Assembly (NCBI GenBank): GCA_009668205.1
Contig: WJYM01000006.1
Location: 62,001-126,000, forward strand
Length of the DNA stretch: 64,000 nucleotides
Reading direction: 5' to 3'
Source: Enterobacteriaceae bacterium RIT691
GTDB lineage: Bacteria > Pseudomonadota > Gammaproteobacteria > Enterobacterales > Enterobacteriaceae
Below are positions 1 through 9,090 of the stretch, one piece after another (the stretch's first letter is position 1; each line of letters opens with the position of its first letter). The notes under the pieces are model-generated. The model saw nothing but the letters and a program-made list of their open reading frames with translations, was not told the origin of the DNA and did no database searches. Both the position numbers and the translations under genes were made by a program.

Positions 1-1095
1 CATCCAGACGGCGAAATGCAGGAAAGGGCGGTTGGTATAAAGCCGCTGGCCTTTGCGCAGCCACACGGACAGGACGCCGAGTAACAGCATCAGGCCGCCA
101 AGCCCGGCCATCACGCGGAAGGACCAGAACACTATCGTGGAATTGGGTCTGTCTTCTTTGGCGAACGCTTTCAGCGCCGGCACTTGTTTATCGAGGCTGT
201 GGGTGAGGATCAGACTGCCTAACGCCGGGATCTCAAGCCCATAGCGCGTGCGTTCCTGCTCCATATCAGGCCAGCCAAAAATCAGTAACGGCGTGGGTTC
301 ACCGGGTGTGTTTTCCCAGTGCCCCTCAATGGCCGCGATTTTCGCCGGCTGGTGTTTAAGGGTATTCAGGCCGTGCATATCACCGACCAGCGCCTGCACC
401 GGCGCAATAATCAGCGTCATCCATAGCGCCATGGAAAACATCGCCCGAATCGCGGGCTGGTCGTTGCCGCGCAGCAGATGCCATGCTGCGGAGGCCGCCA
501 CAAACAGCGCGCTGCTGAGAAAGGCCGCGATCGTCATATGCAGCAGGCGGTAGGGGAATGAAGGGTTGAAGATCACGGCAAACCAGTCGACGGGCACCAC
601 CTGACCGTTGACGATTTCATAGCCCTGCGGCGTCTGCATCCAGCTATTTGACGCAAGGATCCAGAAGGTGGACATCAGCGTTCCCAGCGCCACCATGCAG
701 GTGGAGAAGAAGTGCAGGCCGGGGCCGACTTTATTCCAGCCAAACAGCATCACCCCGAGAAAACCGGCTTCAAGGAAGAATGCGGTCAGCACTTCATAGG
801 TCAGCAGCGGCCCGGTAATGCTGCCGGCAAACTGTGAAAAGCCGCTCCAGTTGGTGCCAAACTGGTACGCCATCACCAGCCCCGACACCACGCCCATACC
901 AAAATTGACGGCAAAGATCTTCGACCAGAAGGTCCAGAGTGAGCGCCAGAGCGGGTTTTTGGTTTTTAGCCACAGCCCTTCGAGAACCGCAAGATAGCTG
1001 GCCAGGCCGATGGTAATGGCGGGAAAAATAATGTGAAACGACACCGTGAACGCAAATTGAATGCGCGCAAGGTGAAAAGCATCAAGACCGAACAT
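1..1095 (-). CDS. Cytochrome bd-type ubiquinol oxidase subunit I, CIO-like, partial
   Basis: Membrane subunit of a bd-family quinol oxidase, which reduces O2 with electrons from ubiquinol. The gene starts with ATG at 1095, behind a GGAGGC ribosome binding site, and stays open to the window edge, so 365 residues are visible and the C-terminus is missing. The N-terminus FHLARIQFAFTVSFHIIFPA carries the haem b595 His. LLHMTIAAF carries a haem b558 His, and FWSFRVMAGLG the b558 Met. The stretch between KHQPAKIAA and FWSFRVM, which holds the quinol loop, is short. That fits the cyanide-insensitive (CioA/CyxA) type rather than E. coli CydA. Subunit II should lie beyond the window. Confidence 0.9.
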   Translation of the reverse strand, partial: MFGLDAFHLARIQFAFTVSFHIIFPAITIGLASYLAVLEGLWLKTKNPLWRSLWTFWSKIFAVNFGMGVVSGLVMAYQFGTNWSGFSQFAGSITGPLLTYEVLTAFFLEAGFLGVMLFGWNKVGPGLHFFSTCMVALGTLMSTFWILASNSWMQTPQGYEIVNGQVVPVDWFAVIFNPSFPYRLLHMTIAAFLSSALFVAASAAWHLLRGNDQPAIRAMFSMALWMTLIIAPVQALVGDMHGLNTLKHQPAKIAAIEGHWENTPGEPTPLLIFGWPDMEQERTRYGLEIPALGSLILTHSLDKQVPALKAFAKEDRPNSTIVFWSFRVMAGLGGLMLLLGVLSVWLRKGQRLYTNRPFLHFAVWM

Positions 1096-1424
1096 GCCAG
1101 CCTCCAAAGAGAAAAGATAACAGTTCGATTTTAAGCGTGGTTATGTGCAACTGATATATACAGAGCGCGCGCTTTGGATGATAACAGTCTGCGCTTAGCA
1201 GATTCCGGGCAAGGGGAATGAACGCTTTGTGGGAAAGGGGGGTAAAGCGGCGATAATTTATTAATGGATAAGATTTATCCACCTTTATATTAACCCTGCT
1301 TATAGTAACGTTTGAAACAATAGTCTCAAATGATACTCTTTGCCGTGATTAATCCCCTCTTGTCAGGGATGGTTCGCTATTACTCAACCCTCCCGGATAT
1401 TACTTTGTGTGGTCATTCATTATT
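1096..1424. promoter_or_regulatory. Divergent intergenic region of the oxidase and ytcA-mdtNOP
   Basis: This 329-base gap between divergent genes must hold both promoters. It has no convincing gene. Positions 1331-1344 read TGATACTCTTTGCC, nearly identical to 6158-6173 in front of ydcR (TGATATACTCTTTGCC, two bases longer). This makes it a candidate regulator site for the efflux operon. The rest is moderately AT-rich with no other clear repeat. Confidence 0.5.
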
Positions 1425-1685
1425 ATGAAAAATAATTCGCATCGGCTGTGGATCATTGCATCTGCATTCACATTAAGTGCCTGCTCAATATCACCTTCGG
1501 TCCCTATTTTGGGGGCGGCATTCCCCGACTGGTTATTCTGTCTGATCGGCGGAATCAGCCTGACCTGGCTTCTGCATGGGCTCAGCAGTCAAGACTGGCG
1601 GGCCCGAATGCTCCCGCATGCGGTATGCTATCCCCTTATTTCGGCAACACTTTCTATGCTGTTGTGGTTATTCATTTTCAGCTAA
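1425..1685 (+). CDS. ytcA: YtcA family lipoprotein, first gene of the mdtNOP operon
   Basis: Small envelope protein of 86 residues. The N-terminus (ASAFTLSACS) looks like a lipoprotein signal with the lipobox Cys, followed by two hydrophobic stretches (about residues 35-52 and 68-86). In E. coli K-12 a protein of this size and layout, YtcA, sits directly upstream of mdtN, which supports the name. The ATG at 1425 is preferred over 1407, since it puts the lipobox at the usual distance. It ends 17 bases before mdtN and is probably cotranscribed. Function unknown. Confidence 0.75.
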   Translation: MKNNSHRLWIIASAFTLSACSISPSVPILGAAFPDWLFCLIGGISLTWLLHGLSSQDWRARMLPHAVCYPLISATLSMLLWLFIFS

Positions 1686-1701
1686 CGGGCAGGCAATAAT
1701 T

Positions 1702-2718
1702 ATGTTTAAAAATAACCCTAAATCGTTTTTATTTTTGCTTGGCATAATAACCGCGGTGACGCTGGCTGTGGTTATTTGGCGAATAGATGCGCGTCCACGA
1801 ACGGACGATGCCTATGTGTACGCCGACACAATTACGGTATCACCGGAAGTGAATGGCAGAATAATTTCCCAGCCGGTTAAAGATAATCAACGGGTGCATA
1901 AAAACGACCTGTTATTCCGGATCGATCCGCGTCCGTATCAGGCCGCTCTGGCACAGGCAGAGGCAAAACTGGCGGGTCTGAATCGCCAGATTGAGTTAAC
2001 CCAACGCTCGGTTAATGCGCAAAAATTCAATGCAGGCTCGGCAAAAGCCGCGCTCGCCAGCGCCCGGGCCGAAGCGAAAAAGAGTGCCGCAACCTTACAT
2101 CGTCTTGAACCTCTGCTGTCGCAAGGTTTTGCTTCCGCAGAAGAGATTGACCAGGCACGTACCGCGAACGCCAGTGCGGAATCACGGCTGCAGAGTCTGC
2201 TGCTGCAGGCAAAACAGGCAGAGGCCGCCGTCAGTGGGGTAGATGCTTTGGTTGCCGAGCGAGCAGAAATCGCCGCTCAGATAGCCATTGCCAGGCTTAA
2301 TCTTGAACACACCGAAGTGCATGCCCCGTTTGATGGCCGCATTGCTTCCCTGAAAACGACCGTAGGTGAATTTGTGGCGGCAGGCAAGCCGGTGTTTACC
2401 CTTATCGATACCACGCACTGGTACGTCATCGCCAATTTCCGCGAAACCGAACTTAAGGCTATTAAGGAAGGCACGCCAGCCACCGTCTGGCTGATGACCG
2501 ATAGCGGCAAAACCTTTGGCGGCAACGTTGATTCCATCAGCTATGGCGTCCTCCCGGACGACGGTGGCGCAGTGGTTGCCGGGTTACCCAGCGTGAAGCG
2601 TAATATCAACTGGGTTCACGTTTCACAGCGTTTCCCGGTCAAAATTCGCGTCAACAATCCTGACGAAAACCTCTTCCGCGTTGGGGCGTCGGCGGTTGCG
2701 ACCCTGCAAACCCGCTAA
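1702..2718 (+). CDS. mdtN: Efflux periplasmic adaptor (membrane fusion protein) MdtN
   Basis: Periplasmic adaptor of a tripartite efflux system, linking the inner-membrane partner MdtO to the outer-membrane factor MdtP. The protein is 338 residues, close to the E. coli length of 343. It has one N-terminal membrane anchor (FLFLLGIITAVTLAVVIW). A first lipoyl half follows (TDDAYVYADTITVSPEVNGR, then DNQRVHKNDLLFRIDPRPY). After a long Ala/Gln-rich alpha-hairpin (about 85-195) comes the second lipoyl half (HAPFDGRIASLKTTVGEFV). The frame is open further upstream, but ATG 1702 begins at the anchor and matches family length. mdtO follows 12 bases later. Confidence 0.93.
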   Translation: MFKNNPKSFLFLLGIITAVTLAVVIWRIDARPRTDDAYVYADTITVSPEVNGRIISQPVKDNQRVHKNDLLFRIDPRPYQAALAQAEAKLAGLNRQIELTQRSVNAQKFNAGSAKAALASARAEAKKSAATLHRLEPLLSQGFASAEEIDQARTANASAESRLQSLLLQAKQAEAAVSGVDALVAERAEIAAQIAIARLNLEHTEVHAPFDGRIASLKTTVGEFVAAGKPVFTLIDTTHWYVIANFRETELKAIKEGTPATVWLMTDSGKTFGGNVDSISYGVLPDDGGAVVAGLPSVKRNINWVHVSQRFPVKIRVNNPDENLFRVGASAVATLQTR

Positions 2719-2730
2719 GCGGGAGGTCTG

Positions 2731-4692
2731 ATGAATAGCTCTGTTTCAACATCCTCTCCGGGTTGGTTCAGCGACATGCTACAAAGCCTTCGTCCGTATC
2801 CCGGGCGAGGGAATCTGATGATGCGCTGTCTGATTGCCAGTTCGCTGGTGATGATCATTTCACTCAGCCTGCAGGTGCCTTTCCTGGCGCTGTCGCTGAT
2901 TAGCGTCTTTTATGTCACCCAAAAAAACGTGGTGCTGTCGACCCTGACGGGGATCCTGTTTGTCGGTGGGGCCACGCTTGCGGTGACGCTGGCCATCCTC
3001 AATTTAAAACTGACCTGGGCTTATCCTCTGCCTCGTCTGCTGCTGTCGGGCGCGTTGCTGTTTGGCTGCGCCTGGATGATGCGTGCCAGCAAATATGGGG
3101 TGATGTTTTTCTTAAGCGGCATCGTCATCATTTATACCCAGACGTTCGCCGACCTGACGGATAATGCCGACAGCGTTGTGCGCCTGATCCTCTGGCTGTG
3201 GGTGTCGATCACCTATGCCATTGTGGTGACGCTGGTCATCAACCTGATCTTTTTACCGCAGGAGCCGGTCGCGCAGTTAAGAGGGGCGCTGAATGCGCAA
3301 ATGAGCGAAACCATCGCGCGGCTGGAAGCCCTGATCCACCGCCAGACGTTAGCGCCTCAACCGGCGTCAGTGGTGCAGGACAAACTGTTAACCCTGCAGC
3401 AGATGCTCGCCTTTTCCATCATGCGCGATAAAAACTATCGTGAAGATGAAGCCTGGCATCTTGCGCGGATCAGCACGGTGTCCGGACTGTACATGATGGC
3501 ACAAGGCCTGCCGGAGACCCTGAACGCCGAACAACAGGCCCGTGCTGTCAACCTGCTGGCCGACTGCAAAATTTTCCACAATACCTTGGTGAATGACAGC
3601 CAGCCTCAGATGACCGGGCGCACGACCGGTACAGAGACGCCGGACGTTATCTACCGGATGCATGAAGCGCTGCAGGCGTTTTCGCATTATCAGCGTGATA
3701 GTCGGGACATCGCCCCCGCGAAGCCCTCAGCAAAAGTGCAGTTGCTGATGAACGGCGTGTGGAACAAGTCAGCGCTGAAAACCCTGCTGTCCACGATGGT
3801 CTGCTACCTGATTTACCTCGCGGCAGACTGGCAGGGGATCCATACCATCATGCTCAGCTGTTTGATTGTTTCGCAGGCCAGCCTGGGCGCGACGGTGCAG
3901 CGTGGCCTGCTGCGTGTGATTGGCGCGGCCGCAGGCAGTCTTATCGCGCTGCTGATGGTGATTCTGGTCATGCCGCATATTGATGGCATTGTGGGGCTGA
4001 TGGGAATGTCGCTGCCGGTGATCGCGTTAGGGGCCTGGATTTACGCCGGTTCAGAGAAAATCAGCTACGTCGGCATTCAACTGATGTTCACGTTTTCGCT
4101 GGCGCTGCTGGAAACCTTCGGCCCGACCTTTGAACTGGTCGAGATCCGTGACCGCATCATCGGGATCCTGCTGGGGGTGCTGATCGCCACGCTGTTCCAT
4201 ATTTTCCTTTGGCCAGAGCGAGAAGGGCAACTGTTCCGTGACAGTTTACAGCAGTTGTTGAAAGCTCTCGCCGCGCGCATGACCGCCGCGTCTCCGGAGG
4301 CCGGTAGTGAAATCGGGTTGCGAAAAGCGCTCGCGGGTTGTCAGGGCATCGCCGCACGCATGGCGATGGAGCCGGGTTGGGCCACGGACAAAAGCCAATC
4401 TGAAAATGAGATTTTTAATGCCCAGCGAGTATTGAGCCATATCAGCGAGATTATCTACCAGCTTGAACAGCTGAATGCCGGGCATGGCGAGCAGAGCTCG
4501 TCCGAACAGCGCCAGCAGGCGGCAGAGCAGCTGTTGGCCTGTGCCGACGCCGTGGCTGCGCCATCATCCTCCGCAATCATGCCCTCTCAGGCGCTTCCAC
4601 TCAATGGCCCGGTGCGGCCACTTCTGTACGAAATTGATGCGTTAACCCGCAGCCTCACGCCGGACCAGGCCTTCACAGGAAATCATTCATGA
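2731..4692 (+). CDS. mdtO: FUSC-family inner-membrane efflux protein MdtO
   Basis: Inner-membrane component of the MdtNOP efflux system, linked in E. coli to resistance to sulfa drugs, acriflavine and similar compounds. It has 653 residues (E. coli 683). The layout is typical of the FUSC/aromatic-acid-exporter family: a first block of membrane helices (about 28-175), a cytoplasmic helical domain (175-345), a second block of helices (350-500) and a helical tail. The start ATG 2731 follows GGGAGGT. Its stop overlaps the mdtP start (ATGA), so the two are translationally coupled. Confidence 0.93.
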   Translation: MNSSVSTSSPGWFSDMLQSLRPYPGRGNLMMRCLIASSLVMIISLSLQVPFLALSLISVFYVTQKNVVLSTLTGILFVGGATLAVTLAILNLKLTWAYPLPRLLLSGALLFGCAWMMRASKYGVMFFLSGIVIIYTQTFADLTDNADSVVRLILWLWVSITYAIVVTLVINLIFLPQEPVAQLRGALNAQMSETIARLEALIHRQTLAPQPASVVQDKLLTLQQMLAFSIMRDKNYREDEAWHLARISTVSGLYMMAQGLPETLNAEQQARAVNLLADCKIFHNTLVNDSQPQMTGRTTGTETPDVIYRMHEALQAFSHYQRDSRDIAPAKPSAKVQLLMNGVWNKSALKTLLSTMVCYLIYLAADWQGIHTIMLSCLIVSQASLGATVQRGLLRVIGAAAGSLIALLMVILVMPHIDGIVGLMGMSLPVIALGAWIYAGSEKISYVGIQLMFTFSLALLETFGPTFELVEIRDRIIGILLGVLIATLFHIFLWPEREGQLFRDSLQQLLKALAARMTAASPEAGSEIGLRKALAGCQGIAARMAMEPGWATDKSQSENEIFNAQRVLSHISEIIYQLEQLNAGHGEQSSSEQRQQAAEQLLACADAVAAPSSSAIMPSQALPLNGPVRPLLYEIDALTRSLTPDQAFTGNHS

Positions 4693-6119
4693 TGCAAAAC
4701 ATAAACAAACTCAAACCTCTGGCCTTGTTGTGCTGTGTCGTTCTGACGTCCTGTGCGCTGGCAAGCCATGACGATGCGCCGGTAAAGCAGCTCAGCCAGC
4801 AGGATATTGTGCTGCCTAAAGAGGCAAGGCTTACCGGTATGCAGTGGCCGTCATCACAGTGGTGGCAGAACTATAACGATCCGCAGTTGAATGCATTGAT
4901 CGACCGTGCGCTTAAACATTCACCGACAATTGCCGAGGCGCATGCCCGCGTCGCGCAGGCGAAATCCGATGTGTCATTAGTTCAGTCCGGCACGCAGCTG
5001 CAGGTAGGGGCGATGGCGGAAATTAACCAGGCTCATGTGTCATCCAATGGGTATCTGGGGCCGTTTGCTGAAGATCGCCCGGTACTGGGCACCACCGGTC
5101 CCTGGTATACCGAAGGCATCGTTGGCCTCAATGCCACCCTGAACATTGATCTTTGGGGCGAAAATCGCGATCGCCTGGATGCGGTGATTGGCGTTGAAAA
5201 TGCCCATAAGCTTGAAGAGAAGGCGGTCAGCCTGGAGATTTCAGCCGACGTGGCGCAGCTTTATTACGGCATTCAAACGACGCTGCAGGTCAACGATCTG
5301 CTGGAGAAACTGCATAAAGAGGAAGCCTTCGCCCTGCAGGCTCATCAGGCTCGCTCTGCCCGTGGGCTTGAATCTACGGCCGATGCCGAATCGGCCAAAG
5401 TGATGCTGTTAACGATTGAACAACAGCTCTCGAAAGTAAAACAGCAGCGCGTTGCCCTGCGTGAATCGCTGCGTGCGTTAAGCGGTGGCGGCGATTTGCC
5501 TGAGATTCACGCCGCGCCACTGCCTGTGGCACAGACAACGCTGCCCGCGTCGTTGAACTATCAGCTGCTGGCGCATCGTCCCGATCTGCAGGCGGCTAAC
5601 TGGTACGTTCAGGCGTCGATGAAACAGATTGATGCGGCGAAAGCGGCGTTTTATCCGACGTTTGATATTAAAGCCTTCTTTGGCGTCGATGCGCTGCATC
5701 TTGACGATTTGTTTGACCATGGCAGCCAACAGGCCAACATCGTGCCTGGGCTGTATCTGCCTATCTTCTCTGGCGGTCAGCTTGAGGCGAACCTCGACAA
5801 AACCCGTCATCAGCGCGACATGATCATCGCCAAATATAATCAGGCTGTGCTCGCCGCGGTGAAAGACGTGGTGACCGAAGGGTCGGCGCTACAGTCCTTG
5901 CAGGAAGAAAAAACGCTGCAGGGCGAGAAAGTGTCCGCTGCTGGATTTGCCGCCAATAACGCGACTGCCCGTTACCAGCGTGGCTTGATAAGCCAGGCGC
6001 AGGCCAGCCAGGCACAAAGCGCGTGGATCCTGCAACAGATCAGGCAGGTTGAGATGCAGGGAAGGCTGGTCAGCCACGACATCGTGCTGAACAAAGCGCT
6101 GGGTGGTGGAAAAGTATAA
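4689..6119 (+). CDS. mdtP: Outer-membrane factor lipoprotein MdtP
   Basis: Outer-membrane exit duct of the MdtNOP system, TolC/NodT family, 476 residues (E. coli 488). The lipobox LTSC is near residue 22. Typical family marks are the early QWWQNYNDPQLNALIDRAL segment, long coiled-coil repeats, and the central RPDLQAANWYVQAS segment at the internal repeat boundary. The start overlaps the mdtO stop by four bases. It is the last gene of the operon. No strong terminator was seen before ydcR, so some read-through is possible. Confidence 0.93.
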   Translation: MMQNINKLKPLALLCCVVLTSCALASHDDAPVKQLSQQDIVLPKEARLTGMQWPSSQWWQNYNDPQLNALIDRALKHSPTIAEAHARVAQAKSDVSLVQSGTQLQVGAMAEINQAHVSSNGYLGPFAEDRPVLGTTGPWYTEGIVGLNATLNIDLWGENRDRLDAVIGVENAHKLEEKAVSLEISADVAQLYYGIQTTLQVNDLLEKLHKEEAFALQAHQARSARGLESTADAESAKVMLLTIEQQLSKVKQQRVALRESLRALSGGGDLPEIHAAPLPVAQTTLPASLNYQLLAHRPDLQAANWYVQASMKQIDAAKAAFYPTFDIKAFFGVDALHLDDLFDHGSQQANIVPGLYLPIFSGGQLEANLDKTRHQRDMIIAKYNQAVLAAVKDVVTEGSALQSLQEEKTLQGEKVSAAGFAANNATARYQRGLISQAQASQAQSAWILQQIRQVEMQGRLVSHDIVLNKALGGGKV

Positions 6120-6157
6120 ATCATATCAGTTTCCCCAGGAGCGCTTATTTCTCACTC

Positions 6158-6195
6158 TGATATACTCTTTGCCACCACGTTGACGGGAGTATCAG
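6158..6195. promoter_or_regulatory. Candidate operator in front of ydcR
   Basis: TGATATACTC (6158-6167) and GAGTATCA (6187-6194) form an imperfect inverted repeat with a two-base insertion in the left arm. The right arm overlaps the ydcR ribosome binding site. The left arm plus its flank, TGATATACTCTTTGCC, recurs almost unchanged at 1331-1344 ahead of ytcA-mdtNOP. MocR-type regulators often autoregulate, so this may be a YdcR site; that assignment is inference. Confidence 0.4.
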
Positions 6196-6196
6196 G

Positions 6197-7612
6197 GTGA
6201 AGAAATATCAGCAGCTTGCACAGCAAATTACCGAACAAATTGCCCTTGGGGTGTGGCAGCCCGGCGACCGCTTACCCTCGCTGCGTGAGCAGGTCACCAT
6301 CAGTGGGATGAGCTTTATGACCGTGGGTCACGCCTATCAGCTGCTGGAAAGCCAGGGGCGGATCATTGCCCGTCCGCAGTCAGGCTATTACGTTGCTCCC
6401 CGCCCGGTGACACCGCGTAAAGCCGCGCCGCCCACCCCAATCATGCGTGACGAAGCCGTCGACATTAACACCTACATTTTTGGCGTGCTGCAGGCCAGTC
6501 GTGATGCGGCAGTGCTGCCGTTTGCCTCCGCCTTTCCCGATCCGCGCCTGTTCCCGTTACAGCAGCTCAATCGTTCGCTGGCGCAGGTCAGTAAAACCGC
6601 CAGCCCGATGAGCGTGATCGAGAACCTGCCGCCGGGGAACGCCGAGCTGCGCCATGCGATTGCCCGCCGTTACGCGCTGCAGGGGATGAACATTTCACCG
6701 GATGAGATTGTCATCACCGCCGGGGCGCTGGAAGCCCTCAACCTTAGCCTCCAGGCGGTAACGGAGCCAGGGGACTGGGTGATTGTTGAAAACCCGTGTT
6801 TTTACGGCGCGCTGCAGGCGTTGGAACGGCTTAAGCTGAAGGCGTTAGCGGTGCCCACGGACGTCAAAGAAGGCATCGATCTGGCGGCTCTGGCGCAGGC
6901 GCTAAACAGCTATCCGGTCAAAGCCTGCTGGCTGATGACCAACAGTCAGAACCCGTTAGGCTTCACGCTGAGCGCGGAGAAAAAAGCCCAGGTGGTTGAA
7001 TTACTCAGCGCACATAACGTGGTGCTCATTGAAGATGATGTTTACAGCGAGCTGTGGTTTGGCCGCGAAAAACCGTTACCGGCGAAAGCCTGGGATCGGC
7101 AGGATATGACGCTGCACTGCAGCTCATTTTCCAAATGCCTGGTGCCGGGGTTCCGTATTGGCTGGGTGGCGGCAGGCAAGCACGCGCAGCGCATTCAGCA
7201 TCTGCAGCTGATGAGTACGCTCTCCACCAGTTCGCCGATGCAGATGGCGCTGGTCGATTACCTTGGCACCCAACGCTATGACGCGCATTTGCGGCGTCTG
7301 CGGCGTCAACTGGCGGAAAGGAAGCATCAGGCCTGGCAGGCGCTGCTGCGCCATTTGCCCGCCGAAGTGAAAATCCACCACAATGACAACGGCTATTTTT
7401 TATGGCTCGAACTGCCGCCGGGCGTGGATGCGGGAGAGCTTGGCGCGCGGGCGCTGGCCCATAAAATCAGCATCGCCCCGGGGAAAATGTTCTCGACAAC
7501 AGACAGCTGGGCGTCGTTTTTCCGTTTCAATACGGCCTGGGGGTGGAGTGAACGTGAGGAGCAGGGCGTGAAAATGCTCGGTCAGCTGATCCGAGAGATG
7601 ATCAACGCCTGA
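6197..7612 (+). CDS. ydcR: MocR-type PLP-dependent transcriptional regulator YdcR
   Basis: Chimeric regulator of the MocR/GabR/PdxR class: an N-terminal GntR winged helix (about 1-68, GDRLPSLREQVTISGMSFMTV) joined to a fold-type I aminotransferase domain (90-471). The PLP-binding Lys is K313 in HCSSFSKCLVPGFR. NSQNPLGFT and EDDVYSEL, which line the cofactor pocket, are intact. The start is GTG 6197 with CGGGAG upstream; the 471 residues fit the E. coli protein (468). In E. coli it also stands next to ydcSTUV-patD, so control of putrescine uptake and use is a reasonable inference. Its effector is not evident from sequence. Confidence 0.9.
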   Translation: MKKYQQLAQQITEQIALGVWQPGDRLPSLREQVTISGMSFMTVGHAYQLLESQGRIIARPQSGYYVAPRPVTPRKAAPPTPIMRDEAVDINTYIFGVLQASRDAAVLPFASAFPDPRLFPLQQLNRSLAQVSKTASPMSVIENLPPGNAELRHAIARRYALQGMNISPDEIVITAGALEALNLSLQAVTEPGDWVIVENPCFYGALQALERLKLKALAVPTDVKEGIDLAALAQALNSYPVKACWLMTNSQNPLGFTLSAEKKAQVVELLSAHNVVLIEDDVYSELWFGREKPLPAKAWDRQDMTLHCSSFSKCLVPGFRIGWVAAGKHAQRIQHLQLMSTLSTSSPMQMALVDYLGTQRYDAHLRRLRRQLAERKHQAWQALLRHLPAEVKIHHNDNGYFLWLELPPGVDAGELGARALAHKISIAPGKMFSTTDSWASFFRFNTAWGWSEREEQGVKMLGQLIREMINA

Positions 7613-7644
7613 CCCCCTTTATTTCTACATCCCTCCATTCATTC

Positions 7645-7694
7645 CTGAAACTGACCCGTCAATAAATTTGTTGATGACGGACGGGTTAGTTCAG
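7645..7694. promoter_or_regulatory. Long imperfect inverted repeat between ydcR and ydcS
   Basis: CTGAAACTGACCCGTC (7645-7660) faces GACGGGTTAGTTCAG (7680-7694), with one bulge and one mismatch and a 19-base spacer. There is no T-run after either arm, so it is not a standard terminator. It sits 33 bases after ydcR and 234 bases before ydcS. It could be a regulator site or an RNA stem in the ydcR 3' end. The rest of the 7613-7928 gap holds the ydcS promoter region, including the small palindrome CCTATAGG, and no gene. Confidence 0.4.
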
Positions 7695-7928
7695 CTGCCT
7701 TCAACATACGAAATCCGTATGCCTGCTTTTGCCGCCAACCCCTTGTCTGTACAGCATTTCATTGAGATATATCGCTCACTTTTCAGCGTTATGGGCGCTT
7801 TGTCACAACCTTGTAAAAATTTCCTATAGGACCATAGGTATTTCTGCGAATCGCCGTCTACGGTTAACAGGGGAGATATTTTTACGGCACGGCTGCCGCT
7901 GATCCATTCTGACAGGAGTAAAAACACA

Positions 7929-9074
7929 ATGAGCAAACACTTTGCCCGCAGCAGCCTGTGCGCGTTGGGCCTGACTATCATGACAGCACAAGCCGCAGAA
8001 CCGCCGACCACACTCGGTAAAGCGGAAGGTCGACTCGATATTATCGCCTGGCCTGGGTATATCGAACGGGGTCAGACGGACAAGAATTACGACTGGGTGA
8101 CCCAGTTTGAGAAAGAGACCGGGTGTCAGGTCAACGTCAAAACCGCGGCCACCTCGGATGAGATGGTCAGCCTGATGGCGAAAGGCGGCTACGATCTGGT
8201 TACGGCATCCGGAGATGCCTCACTGCGTTTGATCATGGGCAAACGCGTACAGCCGATTAACACCGCGCTGATCCCTAACTGGAAAACGCTCGACCCGCGT
8301 CTGGAAAAAGGGGCGTGGTTTAACGTTGGCGGTAAAGTGTACGGCACACCGTACCAGTGGGGCCCGAACCTGCTGATGTACAACACCAAAATCTTCCCGA
8401 CGCCGCCGGACAGCTGGAAAGTGGTGTTTGTTCCGCAAGACCTGCCTGATGGTAAAACCAACAAAGGCCGCGTGCAGGCCTATGACGGCCCGATTTACAT
8501 CGCCGATGCCGCGCTGTTCGTGAAGGCGACCCAGCCGCAGTTGGGCATCAAAGATCCCTACCAGCTGACGGAAGCACAGTATGCCGCGGTGCTGAAAGTG
8601 CTGCGCGATCAGCACCCATTGATCCACCGCTACTGGCACGATGCGACAGTCCAGATGAGCGACTTCAAAAACGAAGGCGTTGCGGCCTCCAGCTCCTGGC
8701 CTTACCAGGCTAACGGCCTGAAGAGCGATAATCAGCCGGTTGCGACCGTGTTCCCGAAAGAAGGGGTCACCGGTTGGGCGGATACCACCATGCTGCACGC
8801 TCAGGCACAGCATCCGGTATGTGCTTACAAGTGGATGAACTGGTCACTGACGCCGAAGGTCCAGGGCGATGTTTCCGCCTGGTTCGGCTCTCTGCCGGTG
8901 GTTCCTGAAGGCTGTAAAGCCAGTACGCTGCTGGGCGATAAGGGTTGTGAAACCAATGGCTACAGCTTCTTCGACAAGATTGCTTTCTGGAAAACGCCTA
9001 TCGCCGAAGGCGGTAAGTATGTGCCGTACAGCCGTTGGACTCAGGACTACATCGCCATTATGGGTGGTCGTTAA
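7929..9074 (+). CDS. ydcS: ABC transporter periplasmic binding protein YdcS (polyamine type)
   Basis: Periplasmic substrate-binding protein for the YdcTUV permease, 381 residues like E. coli YdcS. A Sec signal peptide (about 1-22, ending MTAQAAEPP) is followed by the PotD/PotF-like mature domain (RLDIIAWPGYIERGQ, then YDLVTASGDASLRLIMG and YGTPYQWGPNLLMYNT). The ligand in the family is spermidine or putrescine. The E. coli protein has also been reported to have polyhydroxybutyrate synthase activity. The start ATG follows GACAGGAG. It is the first gene of ydcSTUV-patD, with ydcT 16 bases downstream. Confidence 0.94.
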   Translation: MSKHFARSSLCALGLTIMTAQAAEPPTTLGKAEGRLDIIAWPGYIERGQTDKNYDWVTQFEKETGCQVNVKTAATSDEMVSLMAKGGYDLVTASGDASLRLIMGKRVQPINTALIPNWKTLDPRLEKGAWFNVGGKVYGTPYQWGPNLLMYNTKIFPTPPDSWKVVFVPQDLPDGKTNKGRVQAYDGPIYIADAALFVKATQPQLGIKDPYQLTEAQYAAVLKVLRDQHPLIHRYWHDATVQMSDFKNEGVAASSSWPYQANGLKSDNQPVATVFPKEGVTGWADTTMLHAQAQHPVCAYKWMNWSLTPKVQGDVSAWFGSLPVVPEGCKASTLLGDKGCETNGYSFFDKIAFWKTPIAEGGKYVPYSRWTQDYIAIMGGR

Positions 9075-9090
9075 CACCCAGGAGTAAAGC

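Noticed and set aside
1576..2718. Longer mdtN start inside ytcA
   Set aside because: It would run through the ytcA coding sequence and add residues absent from the family; ATG 1702 begins at the membrane anchor.
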